Source: Candidatus Apopatosoma intestinale (GTDB taxonomy: Bacteria > Bacillota > Clostridia > Oscillospirales > CAG-272). From it: a stretch of DNA of 42,930 nt. The translations under genes were made by a program, and so were the position numbers. The stretch is from positions 139,285-182,214 of the forward strand of contig DODZ01000020.1 in NCBI GenBank assembly GCA_003524145.1, given 5' to 3'. Positions 34,346-42,500 of the stretch are shown one piece after another. The first letter of the stretch is position 1. Each line of letters starts with the position of its first letter. The notes under the pieces were generated by a model. The model was not told the DNA's origin, searched no databases, and worked only from the letters and a program-made list of their open reading frames with translations.

Positions 34346-35509
34346 ATGGCAAATAAACGCAGACCGCAGGGTGACGGCACAATCAGAAAAAGAAACGATG
34401 GGCGGTGGGAAGCCCGAATCATTGTCGGACACAAGAATGATGGCTCGCCCATGTATAAGTCAGCATTCGCAAAAACACAGAAAAGCGCGCTGAAGGAACT
34501 GCATCATCTCATAGAGCTGTACCGTGACGTTGATCTCACCGAGGACTGCCGAATGACACTCGGCGAGTGGCTCGACAAATGGCTTGACGAGTATATGATA
34601 TTCACCATCCGTGAAAGCACGCTGGATTCCTATCGGGCTATGGTAAAAAATCAGGTCAAGCCCTTCATTGGTGGCAAACAAATTGCGTCGCTGACAACGG
34701 CTGACATGCAGAAATTCTATAATAAAATCAAAAAGGAAGGGCGCGTCCGTGAGCATCCGATCCACGGCAAGACACTTGCTGACAGCATGGTCAGAGGGGT
34801 ACACATGATGCTCCACGAAGCACTTGATACAGCGGTCAAGGAAAGGTTGATCGCGAAAAATCCGACAAACGGCACGACCGTTCCCAAGTGCAACTATCCC
34901 GAAAAACAAATACTCGGCGACAGTCAACTGGACACATTCCTTGAAGCCATCAAAGGTGAGGAATACTGGGATACGTTCTTCTATGTAGAAGTCATGACGG
35001 GACTTCGCAGAGGTGAGATCTGCGGGCTGAAGTGGCAGGACATCAACTTCGAGGAAAACAAGCTCCAAGTCAAGCGGTCGGTGTCGGTCAAAAAGGGCGG
35101 CGGTGTCAGCATCGGCGAGACCAAAACCGAAACCGGAGTCCGCAGTATCCTGATGCCGCCGAGCGTGGCAGAGGTGCTTCAAAACCGCAAACAGAGGGCA
35201 ATCACCGAATGGGTGTTCCCGAATTTCATGCATCCTGAACAGCCAATCAGCCCTGCCACCGCCTACCGAAAGCTAAAGATCATACTGAAACATGCTGGAC
35301 TTCCGCTGATCCGATTTCACGACCTACGCCACACCTTTGCCACGCATGCAACACATGGCGGAGTTGATCCAAAAACGCTGGCAGGTATTCTCGGACACAC
35401 AAACGCCAGTTTCACGCTTGATACCTATACCCACGTTACAAACGATATGCAGAAAGCGGCGTCAAATATTGTGGGCAATATTATGCAGAATATTATGATT
35501 AAGGAGTAA
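34346..35509 (+). CDS. int: Tyrosine site-specific integrase, Tn916-type (387 aa)
   Basis: AAAGGAA lies upstream of the ATG. The N-terminal ~60 residues are the AP2-like arm-binding domain ('GDGTIRKRNDGRWEARIIVGHKNDGSP'), then a core-binding SAM-like domain (~70-175). The catalytic domain carries R221 ('TGLRRGE'), H325 and R328 ('HDLRHTF'), H351 ('GH') and nucleophile Y361 ('LDTYTHV'), so it appears intact. It would insert and excise the element. A second integrase follows 3 nt after its stop. Confidence 0.95.
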   Translation: MANKRRPQGDGTIRKRNDGRWEARIIVGHKNDGSPMYKSAFAKTQKSALKELHHLIELYRDVDLTEDCRMTLGEWLDKWLDEYMIFTIRESTLDSYRAMVKNQVKPFIGGKQIASLTTADMQKFYNKIKKEGRVREHPIHGKTLADSMVRGVHMMLHEALDTAVKERLIAKNPTNGTTVPKCNYPEKQILGDSQLDTFLEAIKGEEYWDTFFYVEVMTGLRRGEICGLKWQDINFEENKLQVKRSVSVKKGGGVSIGETKTETGVRSILMPPSVAEVLQNRKQRAITEWVFPNFMHPEQPISPATAYRKLKIILKHAGLPLIRFHDLRHTFATHATHGGVDPKTLAGILGHTNASFTLDTYTHVTNDMQKAASNIVGNIMQNIMIKE

Positions 35510-35512
35510 TCA

Positions 35513-36958
35513 ATGGCAAAAAGAAAATATGGAGAAGGCAGTATATTTTTAAGAAAAGACGGTCGCTGGGAAGGAAGGGTTGTTGTAGGTTATAAAGAAA
35601 ACGGCAATCCGAAAACCAAAAGCGTAACTGCAAAAACACAGTGCGAGTGTAAAGAAAAACTCCAAGCGCTCAAAGAACAATGCGGTCGTACCACAGACCG
35701 ACTCAAGCCGGACATGCCGTTTGGCGATTGGATGGATTTCTGGTTTCAGAACTTCTCCAAGCCCAAGATCAGGGAGACGACGATGGAGTGCTATGAAAAC
35801 AGGATATATAACCATATCATCCCCGAAATAGGCAAGATACCGCTCTGCAAGCTCACGCAGAACGATCTGCAACAATTCTACGCACGGCTGAAGAAAGGGG
35901 GCAGACGAAGACTTGTAGAATATTACGGCGAGGGCTTGTCCGACAGAATGGTGCGCTCCTGCCATACCACCTGCCGAACGGCACTTGAAAAGGCAGTGAC
36001 GGAAGGTCTGATCACAACCAATCCTGCAATCGGTTGCAGACTGCCACCCAAAAAGGCAAAGGAGATGCAGGTGCTGACACAGGACGAGATCAGACGGTTT
36101 CTGATCCAAGCAAACGAGGAAGGATACTACGAGTTCTTCCTCCTCGAGCTGACCACGGGTATGCGCCGAGGGGAGATACTCGGTCTTCAGTGGAAGGACG
36201 TCAACTTCGCTACAGGCGAGCTCCACATCAGACGGCAGGTGGTCAAGAAAGGCGCACAGACCCAGATCACCAAGCCCAAGACCAAATCCTCGATACGAAC
36301 GCTCATTCTGCCGCCCGATATGCTGGATATCCTTGCGGAGCATAAGAAAAATGCCACCTGCGAGTGGGTGTTTCCGTCGCCCGTGAAAGAAGGCGAACCG
36401 AGAAATCCCGATTCACTCTATGGAAGATTTCAAAAGATATTGAAGCGAGCGCAATGCAAGAAAGTCCGCTTCCATGATCTGCGCCACACCTTCGCTACAA
36501 TGGCGCTCGAAAACGGAATGGATATTAAAACGCTCTCCGCTATGATAGGACACATCAGCGCCGAGACCACACTAAACATTTATAGTCATATCACCGATAC
36601 GATGCAGAGGCAAGCGGCAGTCACGATCGACCGAGAGATCGGCGGTACAGACGCCCAAATGCCCGAACCGGAGCTACCCAAGGCAAGTGAACAGGCACAG
36701 ACCAATGCCACGGCAGAGCCGAAATTTGAGCCGTACAAGGGCAAGATACGTAAGCCCGGCACGGGTTGCGTCTATCAGATCAACGACACCCTTTGGGAAG
36801 GAAGCTTCTATCCGAGGATGCCCGATGGCAAGCGAAAGAAATTCAATGTCTACGCTGAAACGCGAGAGCAGTGCGAAGCCAAGCTCGCCGAAATGATCGC
36901 CGAAAAGAAAGCGGAGATAGCGGAGGAAAAGGCGAAACGAAAAGAGGGCGCCGACTAA
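35513..36958 (+). CDS. Second tyrosine integrase with duplicated arm-binding domain at its C-terminus (481 aa)
   Basis: The gene starts 3 nt after the first integrase, with AAGGAG overlapping its end, so they form one operon. The domain order repeats that of the first: an AP2-like arm-binding domain (~5-60), a core-binding domain, and catalytic R218, H321, R324, H347, Y357, all present. It then continues ~80 residues beyond a normal end: 'GKIRKPGTGCVYQINDTLWEGSF' (~410-432) and a helix 'QCEAKLAEMI', resembling the N-terminal 'GEGSIFLRKDGRWEGR...KEKLQAL' unit. It thus seems to carry two arm-binding domains. Roles of paired integrases are unproven: heteromeric recombination or target choice are options. 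Confidence 0.85.
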   Translation: MAKRKYGEGSIFLRKDGRWEGRVVVGYKENGNPKTKSVTAKTQCECKEKLQALKEQCGRTTDRLKPDMPFGDWMDFWFQNFSKPKIRETTMECYENRIYNHIIPEIGKIPLCKLTQNDLQQFYARLKKGGRRRLVEYYGEGLSDRMVRSCHTTCRTALEKAVTEGLITTNPAIGCRLPPKKAKEMQVLTQDEIRRFLIQANEEGYYEFFLLELTTGMRRGEILGLQWKDVNFATGELHIRRQVVKKGAQTQITKPKTKSSIRTLILPPDMLDILAEHKKNATCEWVFPSPVKEGEPRNPDSLYGRFQKILKRAQCKKVRFHDLRHTFATMALENGMDIKTLSAMIGHISAETTLNIYSHITDTMQRQAAVTIDREIGGTDAQMPEPELPKASEQAQTNATAEPKFEPYKGKIRKPGTGCVYQINDTLWEGSFYPRMPDGKRKKFNVYAETREQCEAKLAEMIAEKKAEIAEEKAKRKEGAD

Positions 36959-36987
36959 CAAATTTTAGAAATATTTTTCAAACCCTC

Positions 36988-37027
36988 TTGACATTCTATA
37001 TGAATTATGATATAATTCATATAGAAT
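36988..37027 (+). promoter_or_regulatory. Consensus promoter overlapped by a perfect 16-bp inverted-repeat operator
   Basis: TTGACA (36988-36993), a 17-bp spacer and TATAAT (37011-37016). The palindrome arms 36993-37008 and 37012-37027 are exact inverse copies around GAT and cover the spacer, the -10 and the start region. A bound repressor would block RNA polymerase. A half-site (TATGAATTATGA) is repeated at 37051-37062 over the start codon of the next gene. Confidence 0.85.
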
Positions 37028-37051
37028 TAAATTTAGAAGAGGTGTAATAAT

Positions 37052-37423
37052 ATGAATTATGAAAAAATTATAGTTGAATTACTCGCGAGGATTCAAACTT
37101 TGGAAGAAAAGGTTGATATGTTAATGAACGATAAGTCCACAGGAAGCGTTTCTGTTACTCACGAGGAAACCGTCAATAATGTAGTCAAAGTCAAAACGAA
37201 AGATATTCGCGATTTTATCGAGGCTCAAAAAATTGAAGCGAAGAATAGGGGCGAAGAGTTTATTGTCTTAAGAGCAAGCGATCTGCACCGTATCAATCGT
37301 TTGAAAAATGCTATGCCGATGGTATGTAATGCGATGAGACAGTGCATGGGAGAAAACGATATCATTCTTCACGAAACGCCGAGCGGATATTCTTCATCGC
37401 TTGAAATTAAATATTTTTTGTAA
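37052..37423 (+). CDS. Small coiled-coil plus winged-helix-like protein, probable autorepressor (123 aa)
   Basis: Residues ~1-30 form a Leu-rich coiled coil ('IIVELLARIQTLEEKVDMLM'). Residues ~48-123 read as a winged-helix-like unit: 'KDIRDFIEAQK', 'FIVLRASDLHRINRLKNAMPMVCNAMRQCM', and a final hairpin 'ILHETPSGYSSSLEIKYFL'. I recall the C-terminal pattern from hypothetical Clostridia proteins, without a function. As first gene under the operator it is the natural candidate for an autoregulator. GAAGAGGTG precedes the ATG. Its place just after the integrases suggests it may be cargo or the flank of the element. Confidence 0.7.
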   Translation: MNYEKIIVELLARIQTLEEKVDMLMNDKSTGSVSVTHEETVNNVVKVKTKDIRDFIEAQKIEAKNRGEEFIVLRASDLHRINRLKNAMPMVCNAMRQCMGENDIILHETPSGYSSSLEIKYFL

Positions 37424-37435
37424 GGGGGTGTTACT

Positions 37436-37528
37436 ATGGCAAAGAAACCGGGAAGAAGAGCCGGTTGGTTTATCGGCGGAGTCCTCTTTGGCCTGATCAG
37501 AGGAATATTCTTTAAGAATAAATATTGA
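37436..37528 (+). CDS. Small basic membrane peptide (30 aa)
   Basis: The strong ribosome site AGGGGGTG lies before the ATG. The product has a Lys/Arg-rich head (MAKKPGRRAGW), one hydrophobic helix with Gly pairs (FIGGVLFGLIRGIFF) and a basic tail. This composition fits a one-pass small membrane protein or a toxin-like peptide. It lies 12 bp after the previous gene and 10 bp before the next, so all three are cotranscribed. Confidence 0.6.
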   Translation: MAKKPGRRAGWFIGGVLFGLIRGIFFKNKY

Positions 37529-37538
37529 GGTATGCACT

Positions 37539-37793
37539 ATGAATATTGAAACAATATGGAACAATATAAAATCAAACGAGGGTGAAACATTCAGAACGAT
37601 CCGCGGAGTAGAGTACACGTATGTGGTTGTTGAAGATTATATTCTCATTAATAATGACAAGAAACGAAGGATAACGAAAGATTCAATAAAAACTGCAATA
37701 ACAATAAATAATCCTTCTTCTTCCAAAATTCAAAAACAAGGAATTTGGGGACCGTCATATGTTTGGGGAATTATTACAGACAAACGAATATAA
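37539..37793 (+). CDS. Conserved small protein (84 aa)
   Basis: GAGGT precedes the ATG. The product reads 'IWNNIKSNEGETFRTIRGVEYTYVVVEDYILI', a short Lys/Arg-rich middle, and ends 'GIWGPSYVWGIITDKRI'. I recognise the 'EGE.F.TIRG..YTY...GPSY' layout from short hypothetical proteins in Firmicutes and near defence or mobile loci, but no function is assigned. It is the last gene of the operator-controlled cassette. Confidence 0.7.
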   Translation: MNIETIWNNIKSNEGETFRTIRGVEYTYVVVEDYILINNDKKRRITKDSIKTAITINNPSSSKIQKQGIWGPSYVWGIITDKRI

Positions 37794-37814
37794 CGAAAAG
37801 AGTGCACCGAATAA

Positions 37815-37826
37815 CGGTCAGCCCTC
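37815..37826. repeat. Partial copy of the GGGCTGAC hairpin repeat
   Basis: CGGTCAGCCCTC matches the right arm of the hairpin at 38639-38650 exactly, but the left arm is degenerate. The following AAAA and TTGCG also match the sequence after the 42859 hairpin, so homology reaches beyond the stem. Confidence 0.6.
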
Positions 37827-37865
37827 AAAAATTGCGCCGGAGGAAGCAAAGAATAGGCGAATCGC

Positions 37866-37894
37866 TTGAAAAGTTCATAGAAATATGATATAAT
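37866..37894 (+). promoter_or_regulatory. Promoter of the SAM methyltransferase gene
   Basis: TTGAAA (37866-37871), a 17-bp spacer and TATAAT (37889-37894), about 40 bp before the ATG at 37933. Confidence 0.8.
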
Positions 37895-37932
37895 ATTCTC
37901 ATCGATAAATGGGAATTTGACGGAGGTTATGT

Positions 37933-38583
37933 ATGCTTGAAAAAATGAGTGATTTCTTCGAAGCAAGACTTGATGGATATGATGAGCATATGATGACTAA
38001 CATCGAATCCGCAAACGAATTCTATCCCTTTACTGCAAAGCAATTGCCCACCACCGAAAACTGCCACGTGCTTGATTTGGGCTGTGGCACGGGATTGGAA
38101 CTTCAAGAATACTACCTTTTGAATCCGTCAGCAATGGTTACGGGAATAGACCTTTCACAAGGAATGTTAGCCGAACTCAAGCGAAAATTTGCGAACAAGG
38201 ATATAACCTTGATGCTCGGCTCGTATTTTGATGTGCCTTTTGGCGAGGAGGTATTCGATGCAGCCGTGTCGGTGGAGAGTCTTCATCATTTCACAAAAGG
38301 AGAAAAGATCAAGTTATACTCCAAACTACATAAGGCATTAAAGGATAAGGGATATTTTATCCTTACGGATTATTTTTCATTATCCGATGATGAAGAACAG
38401 ATGCACAGACGAAATTTGTTAGCATTGAAAGCAGAACAAGGAATTACTGATGATGAATTCTACCATTACGACATACCTCTTACTGTGAAGCACGAAAGCG
38501 AAGCTCTTGTTGAAGCAGGTTTTTCATCAGTTGTTGTGTTAAATAATTGGGGAGCAACATATACGATTAAAGCAGTTAAGTAA
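37933..38583 (+). CDS. Class I SAM-dependent methyltransferase (216 aa)
   Basis: CGGAGG lies upstream of the ATG. The AdoMet motif I is 'VLDLGCGTGLEL' (residues ~46-57), followed by the acidic end of strand 2 in 'VTGIDLSQGML' and motif IV 'VFDAAVSVESLHHF', as in the UbiE/Methyltransf_11 group. Substrate unknown; no biosynthetic partner is nearby, although the multidrug-type transporter locus follows. It has its own promoter and is closed by the GGGCTGAC-family terminator. Confidence 0.9.
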   Translation: MLEKMSDFFEARLDGYDEHMMTNIESANEFYPFTAKQLPTTENCHVLDLGCGTGLELQEYYLLNPSAMVTGIDLSQGMLAELKRKFANKDITLMLGSYFDVPFGEEVFDAAVSVESLHHFTKGEKIKLYSKLHKALKDKGYFILTDYFSLSDDEEQMHRRNLLALKAEQGITDDEFYHYDIPLTVKHESEALVEAGFSSVVVLNNWGATYTIKAVK

Positions 38584-38619
38584 ATCATCAAATATCAATT
38601 TGTCGGGATGATGTAGAGC

Positions 38620-38650
38620 GAGGGCTGACCGAAGCAAACGGTCAGCCCTC
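38620..38650. terminator. GGGCTGAC-family terminator between convergent genes
   Basis: GAGGGCTGACCG (38620-38631) and CGGTCAGCCCTC (38639-38650) form a perfect 12-bp stem with a 7-nt loop followed by AAATTTT. It separates the methyltransferase (+) from the TetR gene (-). Confidence 0.85.
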
Positions 38651-38655
38651 AAATT

Positions 38656-39216
38656 TTATCTCTTATATTCACTCAGCATAGCAATAATAATCTCTCCGAC
38701 CTCGTCAAGCGACAGTTCAAGCATTCCGCGGAAATAATCCACCATCGTGTCAACGCAGGCGTTGGTGAGAAAGCGTATCTGAACGTATCTTTCCTTTTTG
38801 TTATCGGAGAACGGAAGATTAACACGTTCCTCATAGACCTTCTTCGCTATAATGTTTTTCAACTTTTCGATAAAGAAGCGTATATCGGAGGAAAGTATCG
38901 CCTTGCGGTAAAGCTCATCGTTAGACTTCAATAAGGCAATCACCTTGCGAATGTAGTCCTCGTATTCGGTGGCTTGGCTTTTTTCAATCTCAACGAACAC
39001 CGCAGAAAGCTTGTCTATAAGCTCGTCCTCAAACTCCTCGGCAACAGCGTAAACGTCATCGTAATGATTATAGAAGGTGCTTTTTGCGACATCCGCGCGT
39101 TCAGACAATTCACTCACCGTAATGGTTTCCATATTCTTTTTCTCTCCGAGTAGCTCTACAAAGGCGGCTCGGATCATTTTTTTCGTTCTCAAAGTGCTTC
39201 GGTATTCCTTTTTCAC
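38656..39216 (-). CDS. TetR-family regulator (186 aa)
   Basis: A GTG start at 39216 is chosen because GGAGGTG lies 6 nt upstream; an ATG further out at 39243 contains that site inside its frame and would be badly placed. Residues ~5-55 are the TetR helix-turn-helix ('AAFVELLGEKKNMETITVSELSERADVAKSTFYNHYDDVYAVAEEF'). The C-terminal helical ligand domain is of usual length. It is divergent from the MMPL transporter operon and most likely represses both itself and that operon until a drug or lipid-like ligand binds. Repeats in the gap are candidate operators. Confidence 0.9.
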   Translation of the reverse strand: MKKEYRSTLRTKKMIRAAFVELLGEKKNMETITVSELSERADVAKSTFYNHYDDVYAVAEEFEDELIDKLSAVFVEIEKSQATEYEDYIRKVIALLKSNDELYRKAILSSDIRFFIEKLKNIIAKKVYEERVNLPFSDNKKERYVQIRFLTNACVDTMVDYFRGMLELSLDEVGEIIIAMLSEYKR

Positions 39217-39244
39217 GTTCACACCTCCATTCGTTTCTGCCAAT

Positions 39245-39273
39245 ATTATAATTCAAAAAACGTATTCTGTCAA
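39245..39273 (-). promoter_or_regulatory. Consensus promoter of the TetR gene
   Basis: Minus strand: TTGACA (39273-39268), a 17-bp spacer and TATAAT (39250-39245). The leader is about 20 nt. Confidence 0.85.
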
Positions 39274-39284
39274 TCAAAAGGTTT

Positions 39285-39373
39285 GACAATTTGGACAATT
39301 TGCTACTAATCGACCAAATTTGCACACACGGCAAATATCAGCCGTTGTGTTTTGCTCTCAAATATAATAAAAT
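39285..39373 (+). promoter_or_regulatory. Divergent control region: tandem repeats, dyad and promoter of the MMPL operon
   Basis: GACAATTTG is repeated without a gap at 39285-39293 and 39294-39302. ATTTGC (39318-39323) and GCAAAT (39331-39336) form a dyad with a 7-bp centre. A promoter TTGTGT (39345-39350), 17-bp spacer, TAAAAT (39368-39373) faces the transporter. The dyad and repeats are the best candidate TetR operators. Confidence 0.5.
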
Positions 39374-39404
39374 ATAGCAGAAAAACACAAGGAGGTTTTG
39401 ATAA

Positions 39405-39578
39405 ATGGATAAGAAAAAGGAACAGACCTTCCGAGAAACCGACAATGAACAGAAGCCCGTATATACGGGTGATTATTTGCGAGATTCTGCCGTGAGCGTA
39501 TATGAAGCGGCGGCAGAGGTATCTATGGCTATTTATAATGAAGTGAAAGAAAGGACAAAAAAGGAAGATGAACACTAA
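39405..39578 (+). CDS. Small charged protein coupled to the MMPL transporter (57 aa)
   Basis: A GGAGG site precedes the ATG at 39405. The product is hydrophilic (MDKKKEQTFRETDNEQ...) with one short amphipathic helix (AVSVYEAAAEVSMAIYNEVKE). It has no membrane segment or known domain. Its stop overlaps the transporter start by 11 nt (39568-39578), so translation is coupled. Possibly a transporter-associated peptide; function unknown. Confidence 0.65.
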   Translation: MDKKKEQTFRETDNEQKPVYTGDYLRDSAVSVYEAAAEVSMAIYNEVKERTKKEDEH

Positions 39579-42500
39579 ATTTATGAAAAGCAAAAAATAC
39601 GTTATTGTTGCATTGTTCGTGCTTGCCGCCTTATTATCGGTATGGCTTTCGGACAAGGTAGCGATCAATTACAATATTTCCGACTATCTTGACGAATCCA
39701 CCGAAACCAAAATATCCTTGAACATTATTGAGGACGAATTTGGAAAGACCGGTGACGTGCAGGTAATGATCGAGAATATTGATACCGAAAGTGCAAAGGA
39801 TGTTGTTGATACAATTAAAAAAATACCGAACGTCCTCACGGTCAACTTTGACGAGTACGATACAAATTATTACAAGGACGGAGACGCTCTTTTCGTAGTC
39901 TTAGTGGACGGTGACGAGTATTCCGACACGGCAAATGCCGTAGTTGAGGACATTAGGACGGCACTTGACGATAGCTTTGAAGGTAAGATCAATTACGGCG
40001 GCTCGGTCGTGGAAAAGCGCACGATGAGAGAAGCAATACAGAATGAGATCGTTTTCATTCTCGCGATTGCAGTATGCCTTGTTATTGCTATTATGCTGAT
40101 TATGGCAAAATCTTGGATCGAGCCCATCATATTACTTATTGCTTCGGGCGTTGCTATTCTCATCAATATGGGAACGAACGCCATCTTCGGTGAAATATCC
40201 TATATAACCAATGCGGTTGCCGCAATCCTTCAGCTTGCGTTGTCCATAGATTACAGCATCGTTCTTCTGCACGGCTACCGCAAGGCAAAAGAAAATGATG
40301 TTTCCTCCGAAAAGGCAATGACTTCTGCGATAAAGGATGTAATAAAGCCTGTTTCCGCAAGTGCATTGACTACTATCGCCGGACTTCTTGCATTGCTCTT
40401 TATGACGATGAGGATTGGTTTTGATATTGGCATCGTTCTGATGAAGGGTATCATAATCTCTGCCTTGACCTCCATGACACTTTTGCCGGCTCTGCTTCTT
40501 ATATTTGAAAAGCTGATGGATAAGACTGCAAAGCGCGAGCTTGTACTGAAGGGCAAAAAGCTTTGTTCGTTTGCCGTCAAGGGAAGCAAAGCGGTTGTTC
40601 CGATCGCACTTGCGTTGATTATTGCTTGCGGAGTGTTACAGTTCGGGAATGCTTACTCATTTACGGATTCCAAGGGATCAAATACTGCCATTGAGGATGT
40701 GTTTGGCTCAAACAATAGCGTCGTTGTAGTATATCCCAACTCAAACGGCAGCTTCGATAAAGAAAGCGAGCTTGCGGATAAGCTCCTCACCTTCAAAACT
40801 GCTGACGGTAAGACTGTACTTAAAAATTATACGGCATATTCCAATACTGTAAGAGAGCTTTACGATATTGATATGGCGGCGCGCAAGCTCGATATCAGCA
40901 AGTCCGATGTGGAGATGCTGTTCGCTATGTATCACCTTTATAACGGCAAGGTTGACGTGAAATTCACAACGCTTGATTTTGTTGAATACGCTGATTATCT
41001 GACGGAAAACGACGTAGACGTTCAAGAGTTCTCCGACGAAGAAATGGAAAAGACCTTGCGCACTCTGCTCATGATCGACGAGCTTATGGATGGCGAACAT
41101 ACCGCTGAAGAATTCCATACGCTTGCAACTACGGGTGTTATGGAAGGAACGGAGCTTGATCTTTTTGCCGTCAAACAGATGTACGGCTTATATCTCTACG
41201 GAACGTTGACCGATAGCACCGTGAACTTTGAAACGATGCTTGATTATATGATAGCATCGGGGGCGAACGAGAACGTTGCGGATATGTTTGATGAGAAAAC
41301 AGTCGCGGATCTCACGCTCTTGTCGGGCGGTATCAAGCAGTTCAAGGCGCAGATGGAAATGCCCTTAACGAAGGAGCAGTTCCAAGGATATATGTATCAG
41401 AAGTATAACGCGGTGATAGATGCTGCGACTGCAACGCAGATTTACGGCGGATACTATCTTGCTCTCGGGCAACAGCCACAGGAAACGATACCTTTCCTTA
41501 ACTTGATGTCCTTCCTCGTTTCTCAAAATCAGATAACTGATCCCGTAGCGGTTGCCACAATCAACGAATACAGTACACTTTATGCTACAGTGCGCACAAA
41601 CTATCCTTATGAGCAGTTCCTGCCCATACTTACGCAGGTTGCTACCGCGCTTTCGGGAGAAGCTCCCACCATTGCAACGAGCAGCGAAGCGGTACAGCAG
41701 ATATACATTATATATTTCTACGAGCAAAACGCCTTTGCTAACGCAGAGCTTGACGGCAGAAGCTTCGTTGAGTTTGTAAATGAAGCCTATAAGACCAATT
41801 CCATCGTTGCCTCGCAGCTTGAGGGAGATGGAAAAGACCTCCTTGAAGATATGCTCTTGGCAGATGAATTTTTGAGTGATACAGCCGCTTACGATTACAA
41901 GGAAATTACCGAAAAGATCTCTGCGCTTCAGAAGGAAATCAAGAGCTTGTCAACCAATGCGACAATAAGCTCGGATAAGATTTCGGGTGTGTATATCAAG
42001 TATGCTACTGCCAATGATATAATTCCCGACACTCCTATTATGGCTTGTGATCTGCTTGATTTCGTCAGCGAACATATGAATGAAAACGAACTTCTCGTAA
42101 AGAAGATGACCGAGGATAAGCGTGAAAAGGTTGACTCTGCAAAGGCTGATATGGCAGATGCAGAGGAATTGTTCCTCGGTAACACCTATTCCCGTATGAT
42201 TTTTTCCGTTGACCTGCCGAGCGAAAGTGAGGAATCCACGCGCTTCGTAGAGCATCTGACGGCTTCGGTAAAGGAGGTGTTCGGTAATGACGCTCACGTT
42301 GCAGGTGAGATGGTTTCCACCTACGATCTTCAAAAGACCTTTGACACCGACAATACGTTGATCAGCATATTCACCATCATTTCAATATTCCTCATCGTCA
42401 TGCTTGTCTTCCGTTCGCTTTCTCTGCCCGTAATTCTCGTTGCGGTTATCCAAGGAGCAATATGGATTTCTATGTCTACCTCACTTCTGACCGGACCGAT

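Larger units (their letters stand above)
27720..36958 (+). mobile_element. Mobilizable element (IME-like) with MobP relaxase, two integrases and a DPBB polymerase
   Basis: Within 9.2 kb on one strand are: a hairpin array, a single-chain polymerase-like gene, an excisionase-like HTH, a candidate oriT, a ribbon-helix-helix mobilization protein, a relaxase, and two tyrosine integrases. No VirB/VirD4-like or other conjugation-pore gene is present, so it would need a helper element: the definition of a mobilizable rather than conjugative element. Boundaries are set by gene content; no att repeat or target duplication was found by eye. Confidence 0.7.

Noticed and set aside
27720..36958. Self-transmissible conjugative element (ICE)
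   Set aside because: No VirB4, VirD4 coupling protein, VirB6 or lytic transglycosylase gene is present in the interval.
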